Shown here piece by piece: positions 16,859-25,680 of a stretch of DNA of 32,166 nucleotides. Made by a program: the position numbers and the translations under genes. Numbering within the stretch: position 1 is the stretch's first letter; every line of letters begins with the position of its first letter. The notes below the pieces were generated by a model that saw only the letters and a list, made by a program, of their open reading frames with translations, ran no database searches and had not been told where the DNA came from. The DNA comes from Tildeniella torsiva UHER 1998/13D (GTDB taxonomy: Bacteria; Cyanobacteriota; Cyanobacteriia; Phormidesmidales; Phormidesmidaceae): the NCBI GenBank assembly GCA_019358835.1, contig JAHHIH010000037.1, positions 1-32,166 of the forward strand. Reading direction: 5' to 3'.

Positions 16859-17542
16859 TTATTCTCCCATGCCCCCCTGCACCACCGCCCGCAGCCGTTC
16901 GTGCAGCTCTGACCCATCGCGGCGGGGCACGAAGGGCTGAATCATATCGGCCTGGTGCCAGAGGGAAGCGGCCTCAACGGGCAATGGGCGAAAATTGGGA
17001 ATGCCGGGGGTGCTTGGTAAGGGGGCGATCGCCGGTTCATCCGCAGCCTGAGCCTCTGGTTGAATGGGTGCAGATGCCCCTGTGTCCGACCCTGGTGGCA
17101 AATCGGTTGAAGCCGCATCGGGAATCGCCGGTTCGGGGAGCGCATGTGATACGTCAGCCTCCAGCGGGACATCAGCCTCTGAACCTAGGCTGGCCGGAAT
17201 CGATGGCAGCGCCCGGCGCACGGATGAAGACTCTGCGCCATCTCCGTAGCCGGTAGGGCAGAGCAGTGACTGCCCTAAAATAATGGCTTCAAACTCGCGG
17301 TTGAAGTGGCGAATGGGCTGCCCCCGCCGCTGCCACAGCTTGAGAATTTGGTCGATAGAAATAACTTTATAGCGCCCTTGATAAAGGGCTTCGGTGATAG
17401 CGTGGCTGACCCAAACCGAACCAAAATCTTCTAACCAACCAACAATCATGGCCTCAGTTGGGTAGTCTTCGGCATCAAAGCTATAGCTGATGAGCAACTG
17501 ATGGATGGGCTCAACATCTGGAATGTTGTTGGGAGGAATCAT
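16859..17542 (-). CDS. Unknown protein: conserved N-terminal domain plus Pro/Ala-rich tail
   Basis: A 227-residue protein. The first about 90 residues (PIHQLLISYSFDAEDYPTEA, ALYQGRYKVISIDQILKLW, GQPIRHFNREFEAIIL) look like a compact helical domain; I think it is conserved in cyanobacteria but cannot name it. The rest is low complexity, rich in Pro, Ala, Asp and Glu, ending in a short basic amphipathic segment (DGSELHERLRAVVQGGMGE). I chose ATG 17542; an in-frame ATG at 17593 would add 17 residues and has a GAAGAAGA just upstream, so it remains possible. Confidence 0.7.
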   Translation of the reverse strand: MIPPNNIPDVEPIHQLLISYSFDAEDYPTEAMIVGWLEDFGSVWVSHAITEALYQGRYKVISIDQILKLWQRRGQPIRHFNREFEAIILGQSLLCPTGYGDGAESSSVRRALPSIPASLGSEADVPLEADVSHALPEPAIPDAASTDLPPGSDTGASAPIQPEAQAADEPAIAPLPSTPGIPNFRPLPVEAASLWHQADMIQPFVPRRDGSELHERLRAVVQGGMGE

Positions 17543-17667
17543 AGTGGTTTGCCTACGCGTTAACCCACATCGGCTAGGTCGCTGAATAGTCATTCTTCTT
17601 CAGCTTAATCTTAAGCTAGGGCAAAGGCTACCATCGTAAGGTTTATTACCGTTCGCAGTGCCAGGGG

Positions 17668-19962
17668 CTACTGCACTATCACCTCGCTGGGAGCGTCAGG
17701 GGGAGAATCAAAGGGAGCGGTGCGCCCCTCCCAGTCAAAGCCACTGATGCGGAAGCCTAAAAACCCGGTCTCTTGGGTGGGGCTGTAGGTCAGCAGCAGA
17801 CCGTAGGCTCGACGGCGGTATTCAAAAATTAGGTTGCTGTCGATGATACGGCCACTATCGACGTTGAGAGAGGTCTGAAAACCGGCTAAAAAAGGGCCAT
17901 AAATTTGTTGAATAATGCCTCCAGACAGCACGTTTTGGTCAACTGTTCGATCGAACAGAAAGGGGGAGGTATCGCCGCCAATAAAGGTGCGGCTAAAGCC
18001 AATATTAAACTGGGTATAGTCGAAGGTTCTGCGCTGTAGGCGACCCAGTTGCCCCGCCAAAATGACTCTGGTTTCCAACGTTTCCTGGAGATCGTTGCTG
18101 GTGTAGTAGGTGGCTCCGCCCCGCAGGCCGACCCCTAGCACCAGGTTGGGCACTAGCGGTCGGGGGGAATAGCGCAGCCCCTCGGTGGGGGTCGCCGGTA
18201 GCGGTTGCCCCTGCCACAGCAAAAAGTTGCGAGTAAAGTCGGCGCTGCCCTGAAACCGAAACAGGCTGGTCAGGCCGGTGCCTGCCCCTGGGTCGAGGAG
18301 ATCAGCGCGATCGGTGTTGGCGGTCACGTACTGCCCAGACACCTGATAGGTGAGGTTAATGCCGCTATTACCCAACGCTACGACCGGCGACTCAAGCAGA
18401 GCCCCGATGGTGTTTTGCACATCCTGAAACCCTAGGGAGCCGTTGAAGAGGCGATCGCGATAGCTATACTCTAGGTTGAGGCGGTGGGTACCCAGCAGGT
18501 GCCGGGCGCGGAAGCTGGCCCGCAGCCGCTCGCTGAAATTGGCTAAGTCAAACCCTGCTAGGCTCAATGCGCCAGTGATCTGGGTGCGTGGCCCCACCGG
18601 CCCATCTACCTGGGCAGCCAGACCAAAGTTGGCGGGGTCGGCCAGGTTGTAGTTGGAGTCGCCCAGCCAGCGAGAGACGAAAAACTGAGGCGCAACGGTA
18701 ATGTTCAAAGGCCCCGCTATATTCAGCGGAATGGGAGCTTCAACAAACAGTCCGCCGCGATCGCGGCCATCAATCCCAATGCCCGTAGGCAGCGGATTCA
18801 GGGCTTCTGGCGGCAGCTGCCCTCGGGTGAGCACAAAGCGATTTCTAAACAGCGGAATGGAGAGGCCCTGATTGAATACCAGCCGGGGGTTCTCAAAGAC
18901 CAGTTCGTCCTCTACCTCGTTGAGGGGAGTGAGCCGCACCGTATTGGCCCTAAACTCCAAATCTGGGGGCGAGAAGGGATCGTTCGTCAGCCGCACCTGC
19001 TCGGCGTACCAGCCGTCGGCGTCGAAGGAAACCTGCTCGGCCTCAAACCGCAGCCGCTCAATGGTGCCCTGCTCTGTCCCCACTAGCAACCGGGGATCGC
19101 CCGTGGCCAAGCCAATGCCGCCGGGGCTGGTAGCCTGGGAGATGGACGGCTGGTTTTGCAGACGATAGTCAAGGGGCAGATTGGCGCCCTGCCCTAGACC
19201 AGCCGACTCTGTAGAAAAGTCGTCTTCTAGGGTTGATACCTCTAGCTCGCCCCGGCTTTCAGTGATGGTACCGGCACCCTGTAACAGGTTATAGGTGGCG
19301 GTTTCGCCTTCAATAATTTGATTGTTGCGGTTGAAGAAAACGTTGCCCTCGGCCCGCAGATGGCGATTGACCAAATTGGCCCAGAGGCGATCGGCGGCCA
19401 GCTGCCCCGTGCCAAACTGCACCAGTACATCGCCCGTAGCGGTCACAATCTGGCGAATGGGCTCAAACTCTTGGCGATCGGCCCGTAGCAAAATAGAGCC
19501 TACCCCCTCGGCGGGCAGTTCGGTCTCGACAGGAGCATCGGGGGCTTCCGGTTCAGACCTGTCAAGTTCAGGGTTTTCTGGCTGAGGGCTGGTAGAGTCG
19601 CCGTTCTCAGGCTCAGGTGGTGCAGGCTCAAGCGGTTGCGAATCCACGTCAACCGTTTCTTCACGGCCCTCTGTAGCTGGCTCAGCGGGCACCAGGGGTA
19701 CCGGATCGGCCGGTTCAGGCAATAAAGGCTCAGAGTCCCCAGCGTCGGCTAAAGGCAACGGCGCGAGCTGGCTCACCCCACGCCAAGAGGCGGCATCAGC
19801 GGCGGCGCTGTCGGTTGGGGCGATTGACCGAAGGCCAGGCTCTGCCAATGCCCCCGTCTGACCACCTAGCACTGACGGGGAGGCCGCTACCGCTGAAACC
19901 AGCACGACTTCGGCTGATTCTGGGGGCGAGGGCACAGCAGGCAAGATAAGCGGCAGAGGCAT
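17668..19962 (-). CDS. LptD-like outer-membrane LPS-assembly protein (DUF3769 type)
   Basis: A 764-residue protein matching the cyanobacterial LptD-like family, which is thought to place lipopolysaccharide in the outer leaflet. Residues about 1-150 are an unusual Pro/Glu/Ala-rich region (EPAPPEPENGDSTSPQPEN). About 155-345 is an OstA-like jelly-roll (ATGDVLVQFGTGQLAADRLW, LRAEGNVFFNRNNQIIEGET). From about 380 on, alternating amphipathic strands suggest a beta-barrel (FRARHLLGTHRLNLEYSYRD, LIFEYRRRAYGLLLTYSP). The start is fixed: an in-frame TAA lies four codons before ATG 19962. No classical signal peptide is predicted from this start, which is odd for an outer-membrane protein; such proteins in cyanobacteria may be poorly annotated at the N-terminus. 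Confidence 0.82.
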   Translation of the reverse strand: MPLPLILPAVPSPPESAEVVLVSAVAASPSVLGGQTGALAEPGLRSIAPTDSAAADAASWRGVSQLAPLPLADAGDSEPLLPEPADPVPLVPAEPATEGREETVDVDSQPLEPAPPEPENGDSTSPQPENPELDRSEPEAPDAPVETELPAEGVGSILLRADRQEFEPIRQIVTATGDVLVQFGTGQLAADRLWANLVNRHLRAEGNVFFNRNNQIIEGETATYNLLQGAGTITESRGELEVSTLEDDFSTESAGLGQGANLPLDYRLQNQPSISQATSPGGIGLATGDPRLLVGTEQGTIERLRFEAEQVSFDADGWYAEQVRLTNDPFSPPDLEFRANTVRLTPLNEVEDELVFENPRLVFNQGLSIPLFRNRFVLTRGQLPPEALNPLPTGIGIDGRDRGGLFVEAPIPLNIAGPLNITVAPQFFVSRWLGDSNYNLADPANFGLAAQVDGPVGPRTQITGALSLAGFDLANFSERLRASFRARHLLGTHRLNLEYSYRDRLFNGSLGFQDVQNTIGALLESPVVALGNSGINLTYQVSGQYVTANTDRADLLDPGAGTGLTSLFRFQGSADFTRNFLLWQGQPLPATPTEGLRYSPRPLVPNLVLGVGLRGGATYYTSNDLQETLETRVILAGQLGRLQRRTFDYTQFNIGFSRTFIGGDTSPFLFDRTVDQNVLSGGIIQQIYGPFLAGFQTSLNVDSGRIIDSNLIFEYRRRAYGLLLTYSPTQETGFLGFRISGFDWEGRTAPFDSPPDAPSEVIVQ

Positions 19963-19988
19963 GAGCTGGCATTACCAACGCAAAAACA

Positions 19989-20007
19989 AAGCCCGACAAG
20001 CGGGCTT
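19989..20007 (-). terminator. Rho-independent terminator downstream of psbI
   Basis: The 7-bp stem AAGCCCG / CGGGCTT with a 5-base loop is followed on the minus strand by TTGTTTTTG. It ends the psbI transcript, about 200 bases past the psbI stop, and separates it from the LptD-like gene. Confidence 0.75.
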
Positions 20008-20206
20008 AAGCAGGCCATTGTCATCAGACCACGAAGTCTTGATATGGCAGACCTGGGGCATAGACTGGCAGCCCATTGTAGTGCTGCCAATTCTCAGACT
20101 ACTTTTAGCGGTAGAGGTTCCAACGGGTGCTTCAGATTGCCAAGGCCCAGAACAACCTCCTGGGCTTTGCCATTGGGTAGATATCAACCTGCCACCAAGG
20201 CCGAGC

Positions 20207-20323
20207 CTAATCTATATCTTGACGACCGGGGTTGCGAGAGGGGTCACCGCTCAAAAAGCCAAACACAAATAGCGATACAAAGAAGGCGACTACGAGGTAA
20301 ACCACAATCTTAAGGGTGAGCAT
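20207..20323 (-). CDS. psbI: Photosystem II reaction centre protein I
   Basis: A 38-residue single-span thylakoid protein of the photosystem II core, located next to D1 and CP43. The sequence starts [20 protein letters not shown] and ends [18 protein letters not shown], which is the PsbI pattern (MLTLKI..., then FGFLS.DP.RNPGR). The ATG has GGAG about ten bases upstream (in TTTGGAGATC). It has its own leader and its own terminator, so it is probably monocistronic; the region 20010-20206 downstream appears to be only 3' untranslated sequence. Confidence 0.97.
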   Translation of the reverse strand: MLTLKIVVYLVVAFFVSLFVFGFLSGDPSRNPGRQDID

Positions 20324-20472
20324 GAGTTTAGATCTCCAAACCGGTAGCAGAGTAGACCCAAGACCTGCCCCAAACAGCCGCCACATTCCAGTGACGGAAA
20401 CGGCCCCGGTGCAGGACTAAGCTGGGTATATCATATCGCCAAACGTTCGCCTATCGGACGGCTTCGGTTAAT

Positions 20473-21774
20473 CTACCAGAGCGATCGCAGCCAGGCCCAC
20501 GCCATTCTCAGCCAGGTTTCGAGCACGTAGAGCAGCCAGTCTAACCCCCGCAGCACCGTAACCAGAGGCGGGTCAACGTAGTTGACCTGGGTGACTTTGA
20601 CATCTAAAGCCTCAGGGGAAGCGAGCTGCTGCCCAGCACCTAAGGGGGTGGTAGCGCTGAGGGGCAGATCAGAGGTGACAGATTCAAGATGCCGTGATCT
20701 GTGACTTGGGGTGTTGGCGGAGACTGGCCTTTGGGCGATCGCACCCCCGTAACCGTTCTGGGTCTCCAGAGCAGAGTGATTAGACCCTCTAGCGGCTACG
20801 GATACCGCTCCAGATGTCGCTACTGCTAGCTCAACCGAGGTCGTCGCTGGCAGAGTTCTCAAAGCAGGTCGCCCCCAGAAACGAAGCGGGTGGTGGCCGT
20901 GGAGGTTTTCAGGCTCTGGGGCGGCGGCCTCGATTTGAGGCCTTTGGTGCCCAATGTCGCGATGTGTGGTGCGTCTGTGGCGGGCAATTGGCCAAAGGCC
21001 AGACTCCGCCAACGCAGCAGTCATCGCCTGCTGGCTGGCTTCGCCAAACAGGTTGGTAGCCGCTGCCAGGGGGCTAGTTTGCAGCCACCGCAGGGCGGCG
21101 GGCACCCATCTCAGGGGGGGCAACACCGCCGGATTGGTCTGAGGAAGGGGCAATCCGGGCTGCTGGAGCTGGGAATCTAGGGCGTAGCGGCGGCGCACTC
21201 GAGCATATTCTGCCAGCATCAGCACTAGGGCTTGCGACAGCCGCTGCTGCTGATCCTCCGTTAGCCCAGCAAAAATTCCGTTGTCAACAGTCACCAGCAC
21301 CAGCTGCCGAGTAGCTAAGTCTGAGGCAATACCGCGAATGGGTTTATTTAGCGGCACTAGATGCCACTGTCCGGAGGTTAGCACAGCGCCAGATTTCGAC
21401 TGCTTGAGCCATGGCCCATGGACGTTGACCAACCGTAGCCCGCCAGGTCGAACCATTTGACCGTGGACTACCGGCGGTTGAATGACCGACAGCAAAGCGC
21501 GAATCGGCGTGTCTGCGGCTACCAGTTCTGGAGGGAGGGCCCCGGTGAGTCTGGCCCAAACCGGCTGCCACGGACGGGCGACTTGCAGCCGTCGGGAACC
21601 CATTCTCAGGCCCTGCACCGCCGCATAGAGCGGGTAGGCGACCACTTGCAACCCCCAAACCGCCGCCGTACGCCCCTGCCGCAGCCATTGCCCGGTGCTG
21701 TGGGCCACCTGCCGATATCCTGCCACTAGGCGACCCACGGTCTGGCTTTGAAACGAGCGTGACGAAGTCGCCAT
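20473..21774 (-). CDS. Conserved protein of unknown function
   Basis: A 433-residue basic protein I cannot name. The N-terminus is MATSSRSFQSQTVGRLVAGY followed by amphipathic helices. The centre is the best conserved-looking part: LRLVNVHGPWLKQSKSGAVL, GQWHLVPLNKPIRGIASDLA and LVLVTVDNGIFAGLTEDQQQ. Residues about 280-400 are low complexity and His/Ser/Pro-rich. The C-terminus is an aromatic, Leu-rich helix (GLDWLLYVLETWLRMAWAWL) that could sit on a membrane. The frame is open further upstream, but ATG 21774 avoids overlap with the divergent alpha-mannosidase start at 21819. psbI follows on the same strand. Confidence 0.75.
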   Translation of the reverse strand: MATSSRSFQSQTVGRLVAGYRQVAHSTGQWLRQGRTAAVWGLQVVAYPLYAAVQGLRMGSRRLQVARPWQPVWARLTGALPPELVAADTPIRALLSVIQPPVVHGQMVRPGGLRLVNVHGPWLKQSKSGAVLTSGQWHLVPLNKPIRGIASDLATRQLVLVTVDNGIFAGLTEDQQQRLSQALVLMLAEYARVRRRYALDSQLQQPGLPLPQTNPAVLPPLRWVPAALRWLQTSPLAAATNLFGEASQQAMTAALAESGLWPIARHRRTTHRDIGHQRPQIEAAAPEPENLHGHHPLRFWGRPALRTLPATTSVELAVATSGAVSVAARGSNHSALETQNGYGGAIAQRPVSANTPSHRSRHLESVTSDLPLSATTPLGAGQQLASPEALDVKVTQVNYVDPPLVTVLRGLDWLLYVLETWLRMAWAWLRSLW

Positions 21775-21818
21775 AACTCTGCCTACACTGAGGAGATTGC
21801 CTTGATCATACCGGAGCC

Positions 21819-24800
21819 ATGCCCCCTGCCACCGTTCTTCCTGTCCTGCCGCCGCAGATTTTAGCCACCCTCGATCGCCTCCGTCACCTGAGCCAACTGG
21901 ATGTGTTGGGTACCTGGCACCGCTGTCCCGAAGCTGTGGAAAATCTGGATGGTTCCTTAGGTGATGCTGAGAAAATCTGGCCTTTAGCATCGCTAAACAA
22001 TCGCCATCACATCGCCTGGCCCAAGGGCAAAGTGCCCCTATGGCTGCACCAGCGATTTACCTGGCCCACCGACCTCAACGGCTACCCAGTGCAGGGGCTA
22101 ACGGCGCGGCTGGCGCTGCGCTGGTGGGCCGACCAAGCCGACATTTTCGTCAATGGCGAACTGGTGCAAACGGGAGACATCTTCGACTGCTGGACGCGGA
22201 TTGTGCTGACGGACTGCGTTTTGCCGGGAGAATCGGTAGATGTCTCGCTCAAGCTGCTGAGCCCAGGTCACGATGAAGGGGCACTGGTGCAGGCCGAACT
22301 GGTATTTGAAGCCTTGGCGGATGACTGCCCCGAACCCGGCTTTGTGGCCGACGAGCTGGCGGTGCTGGCTACCTACCTGGCCCAGTTTGACCCCAACAAG
22401 CTCGACATCCTCACTCAGGCTCTTGAGGGAATTGATTGGGATGAAGTGGGCGATCGCCCCCGCTTCCACACCTCCCTGCTGCGCGTGCGGGATGCCCTAA
22501 AGTCGTTTTCGCCCTGGCTGAAGCAGCGCACCCTCTACTGCCTGGGCCACGCCCATTTAGATCTAGCCTGGCTCTGGCCCGTCCCCGAAACCTGGGAAGC
22601 CGCCGAGAACACCTTCCGCTCCGTGCTATCGCTTCAGCAAGACTTTCCTGAGCTGACCTTTAGCCATTCTTCCCCAGCGCTGTTTGCCTGGTTAGAGCAG
22701 CACCGCCCCGAGCTATTCGTCACCATTCAGCAAGAAGTTAAAGCCGGACGGTGGGCGATCGATGCCGGGCTGTGGGTTGAGCCTGATCTGAACCTGCCGG
22801 GGGGAGAAGCGATCGCCCGACAGATTCTCTACGGCCAGCGCTACTGTGCCGAGAAGTTTGGCGGGGTGAGCGCGATCGCCTGGCTGCCCGACACCTTTGG
22901 CTTTTGCTGGCAACTGCCCCAGCTGCTCAGCCAGGGCAACATCCGCTACTTTGCCACCCAAAAACTCCGCTGGAACGACACCAACCCCTTTCCCCACGAC
23001 CTGTTTAGCTGGCAGGGGCTCGACGGCACCGCGATCACAGGCGTCACCCTGCCCCCCATCGGCACCGACATTGACCCCGTCGCCATGGCCGAATACGCCT
23101 GCCAGTGGGAAGCCCATACGGGGTTTGCCGATGCCCTCTGGCTCCCCGGCGTTGGCGACCACGGCGGTGGCCCCACCCGCGACATGCTGCTCAAAGCCCA
23201 GCGCTGGGCCAGTTCTCCCTTCTTCCCCACACTTACCTGGGGCCATGCCGTCCCCCTATTCGACCGGCTCACTTCCTCGTCGCCTTCAATTCACCCGTCG
23301 CCTTCAATTCAAAATTCAAAATTCAAAATTCAAAATTCTCTTACCCCCTCCCTCCCCACCTGGAACGACGAACTCTACCTCGAACTCCACCGGGGCTGTT
23401 ACACCACCCACGGCGACCAAAAACAGTACAACCGCTGCTGCGAAGACATGCTGTTTCAGGCGGAGCTGTTTGCCTCCATTGCCGCGATCTACGGGCTTCA
23501 GCCCTATCCTGCCGCCGAGCTAGAAACCGCCTGGAAGCAGGTGCTGTTTAACCAATTCCACGATATTTTGCCGGGGTCGTCGATCCCCGAGGTGTTTGAG
23601 CAGGCGAACGAGGAATGGCAGGCGGCGTTGGGGATGGGCGATCGCATTCTGCAAACCTCTCTTCAGGCTCTCGCCGAGCGCTGTCCCCTAGCCTCGCCTC
23701 CCCATCCTGATGCTGTGCCCGTGGTGCTGTTTAACCCGCTGAATTGGGAGCGCAGCGAAGTGGTGGCGATCGCGCTGCCTCCCGCCCTGGCTCAAACTTC
23801 CTGGCAAGTGCAGGATGCCAAGGGCCAAACGCTGTCTGCCCAGCCTGATCAGGCTAACTCTTCCTCCTTGCTGGTCTACGTTCCCGCTATTCCTTCGGTG
23901 GGCTACTGCCTGATCTGGCTGATTCCTGCTGAGACGGCCCCACCCAGTGCAGCCCCCGCTGAGTGGATTTTAGAGAATGCCCACCTGCAAGCCACCATCG
24001 ACCCAGCCACGGGCGGCATCGCTAGCCTGATCCACAAAGCCACCGGCACCGAAACCTTCCAAGGCTGTGGAAACCAGCTCCAGGCATTCAAAGACGAGGG
24101 CCAGTATTGGGACGCATGGAATATTGCCCCCGATTACCAAGACCATCCCCTAGATGCGTTTGTGCTCAAAGGTATGAGCTGGGTTGAGTATGGCCCCGTG
24201 CGGCAGACCCTCCGGGTAGTTCATCGCTTCAATCAGTCCACCATCGTCCAAGACTACCGTTTAGAGGTGTATTCTCCCGTGCTTGCGGTTCATACCGAAG
24301 TCGATTGGCAAGAGACTCAAGTAGTGCTGAAGGCGGCGTTTCCGCTGACGGTGTCGGCGGCTGAGGCGACCTATGAAATTCCCTTTGGGGCGATCGCCCG
24401 CTCGACCACACCCGCCACGCCCCAAGACCAGGCCAAGTGGGAAGTACCCGCCCTGCGCTGGGCTGACCTTAGCGACGGCGATCGCGGCGTGAGCATTCTC
24501 ACCGACTACAAGCACGGGTTTGATGCCACGCCCAGTCAGCTGCGGCTGACGCTGCTCAAGGCTCCGGTGTGGCCAGATCCGGGGTGCGATCGCGGCCTTC
24601 AGACCTTCAGCTACGCCATTTATCCCCATATCCAAAGTTGGCAGCAGGCCAAAACCGTGCAGGCCGCCCGCAACTTCAACCTGCCTATTCGGGCTGTTTT
24701 ACCCAAGATGTCTTTGTCAGAGCATTCTCCGATCTCATCAGATAGCCCCACCGCCAAAAGCTGGCTCGACTTTGGCGACACGTCCTTTGTGCTGGCGGCC

Positions 24801-25013
24801 CTCAAGCAGGCAGAAGATTCAGATCACCAATACATTCTGCGTGGCTACGAAAGCGCTGGTATTCAGAGCGATCTCGCCATCGGTGGCAGTCTGCCTGTGG
24901 AGGTGATAGTCTCTGTAAACCTGCTGGAGCAGGCCCGGTCGGCGGAGTGGGAATCCCTAGCGCCGTGGCAGGTTAGGAGTTTAGAGCTCGCCGTCAGGCT
25001 AAGCTTTAGCTAG
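21819..25013 (+). CDS. GH38-family alpha-mannosidase
   Basis: A 1064-residue glycoside hydrolase that removes alpha-mannose from oligosaccharides. The catalytic domain shows His244-Ala-His-Leu-Asp248 in LGHAHLDLAWLWPVPET, the EPDLNLPGGEAIARQILYG block, nucleophile Asp358 in IAWLPDTFGFCWQLPQLL, and GVGDHGGGPTRDML. The middle domain begins NDELYLELHRGCYTTHGDQK, and the C-terminal beta-sandwich has VLFNPLNWERSEVVAI and NAHLQATIDPATGGIASLIH. Length fits the long cytoplasmic form; no signal peptide is present. Between the catalytic and middle domains, about residues 485-513, is a Ser/Pro/Asn/Lys stretch (SPSIHPSPSIQNSKFKIQNS) encoded by a DNA repeat and absent from the family pattern I know. GGAG lies very close to the ATG; the divergent unknown gene starts 44 bases away. 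Confidence 0.92.
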   Translation: MPPATVLPVLPPQILATLDRLRHLSQLDVLGTWHRCPEAVENLDGSLGDAEKIWPLASLNNRHHIAWPKGKVPLWLHQRFTWPTDLNGYPVQGLTARLALRWWADQADIFVNGELVQTGDIFDCWTRIVLTDCVLPGESVDVSLKLLSPGHDEGALVQAELVFEALADDCPEPGFVADELAVLATYLAQFDPNKLDILTQALEGIDWDEVGDRPRFHTSLLRVRDALKSFSPWLKQRTLYCLGHAHLDLAWLWPVPETWEAAENTFRSVLSLQQDFPELTFSHSSPALFAWLEQHRPELFVTIQQEVKAGRWAIDAGLWVEPDLNLPGGEAIARQILYGQRYCAEKFGGVSAIAWLPDTFGFCWQLPQLLSQGNIRYFATQKLRWNDTNPFPHDLFSWQGLDGTAITGVTLPPIGTDIDPVAMAEYACQWEAHTGFADALWLPGVGDHGGGPTRDMLLKAQRWASSPFFPTLTWGHAVPLFDRLTSSSPSIHPSPSIQNSKFKIQNSLTPSLPTWNDELYLELHRGCYTTHGDQKQYNRCCEDMLFQAELFASIAAIYGLQPYPAAELETAWKQVLFNQFHDILPGSSIPEVFEQANEEWQAALGMGDRILQTSLQALAERCPLASPPHPDAVPVVLFNPLNWERSEVVAIALPPALAQTSWQVQDAKGQTLSAQPDQANSSSLLVYVPAIPSVGYCLIWLIPAETAPPSAAPAEWILENAHLQATIDPATGGIASLIHKATGTETFQGCGNQLQAFKDEGQYWDAWNIAPDYQDHPLDAFVLKGMSWVEYGPVRQTLRVVHRFNQSTIVQDYRLEVYSPVLAVHTEVDWQETQVVLKAAFPLTVSAAEATYEIPFGAIARSTTPATPQDQAKWEVPALRWADLSDGDRGVSILTDYKHGFDATPSQLRLTLLKAPVWPDPGCDRGLQTFSYAIYPHIQSWQQAKTVQAARNFNLPIRAVLPKMSLSEHSPISSDSPTAKSWLDFGDTSFVLAALKQAEDSDHQYILRGYESAGIQSDLAIGGSLPVEVIVSVNLLEQARSAEWESLAPWQVRSLELAVRLSFS
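23278..23338 (+). repeat. In-frame short tandem repeats inside the alpha-mannosidase gene
   Basis: A 16-base direct repeat (CGTCGCCTTCAATTCA at 23278-23293 and 23296-23311, period 18) is followed by four exact AAAATTC heptamers (23311-23338). The AT-rich heptamer contrasts with the GC-rich gene. Such heptamer tracts are a known type of short tandem repeat in filamentous cyanobacteria, usually between genes. Here the reading frame is kept. Confidence 0.9.
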
Positions 25014-25085
25014 AAACTCTGCATGGTTTTACTGGAGCCAGCATCAATGCTCAACGCTGGAGTACTCACGTTTCAGGAATTTGCT

Positions 25086-25676
25086 ATGGCAGAATCGCTG
25101 CCGCTGGCGACTATTCAGGCGGTAGTGCTGGAGTTTTTGCGCGATCGCACCGATGCGGTAATTTTTGGGGCACAAGCCGTCAATGCTTGGGTGAGCGAAC
25201 CCCGGATGACCCAGGATATTGATTTAATTTCCCCCCGCGCCGCTGCGCTGGCCGACGAAGTGCGTCAGCTACTGGCCGAGAAGTTCCAAATTGCTGTTCG
25301 CGTTCGAGAAATTAAAGCTGGATTAGGCTATCGCGTTTACCAACTTCAAAAAAACGGCAATCGTCATCTGGTAGACATCAGACAGGTAGCAGTTCTGCCC
25401 CCGGCTGAGTCGATTGCCTCTGTTTTGGTTATGGCACCAGCCACGCTGATTGCCTATAAGGTAGTTGCCCTCCACCAGCGCCGGGGCAAGCCCAAAGCCG
25501 GTACCGATTGGCGCGATATTGCCATGCTGCTACTGACCTTCCCAGATCTCAAAGTTGACCCAGGCCCAGTAACGGAAGAGCTTATAGCTTTAAATGCAGC
25601 ACCTGAAATTTTTGCGGCCTGGCGAGACTTAGTGCAGCAACCGATTCAGCCTGTGGATGATGACGACGATTTTTGA
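25086..25676 (+). CDS. Nucleotidyltransferase-fold protein, AbiEii-like
   Basis: A 196-residue protein with the minimal nucleotidyltransferase signature: Gly-Ala-Gln-Ala (FGAQAVNAWVSEPR) followed by Asp44-x-Asp46 in MTQDIDLIS. The following KAGLGYRVYQLQ, HLVDIRQ and the C-terminal ATLIAYKVVALHQRRGKPKA, then TDWRDIAMLL, match the AbiEii/AbiGii-type architecture in which the domain transfers nucleotides to RNA or protein. A typical AbiEi-like antitoxin is not adjacent, so it may be an orphan. I start at ATG 25086 because AGGA stands seven to eight bases upstream; ATGs at 25023 and 25047 are possible but lack such a site. The C-terminus is a run of Asp (DDDDDF). Function is inferred from the motif only. 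Confidence 0.7.
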   Translation: MAESLPLATIQAVVLEFLRDRTDAVIFGAQAVNAWVSEPRMTQDIDLISPRAAALADEVRQLLAEKFQIAVRVREIKAGLGYRVYQLQKNGNRHLVDIRQVAVLPPAESIASVLVMAPATLIAYKVVALHQRRGKPKAGTDWRDIAMLLLTFPDLKVDPGPVTEELIALNAAPEIFAAWRDLVQQPIQPVDDDDDF

Positions 25677-25680
25677 GCAC

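Noticed and set aside
19930..19999. Signal-peptide-like reading SGFVFALVMPAHASAAYLAC in another frame upstream of the LptD-like gene
   Set aside because: It overlaps the psbI terminator hairpin, is in a different frame, and would need a frameshift; coincidence is more likely.
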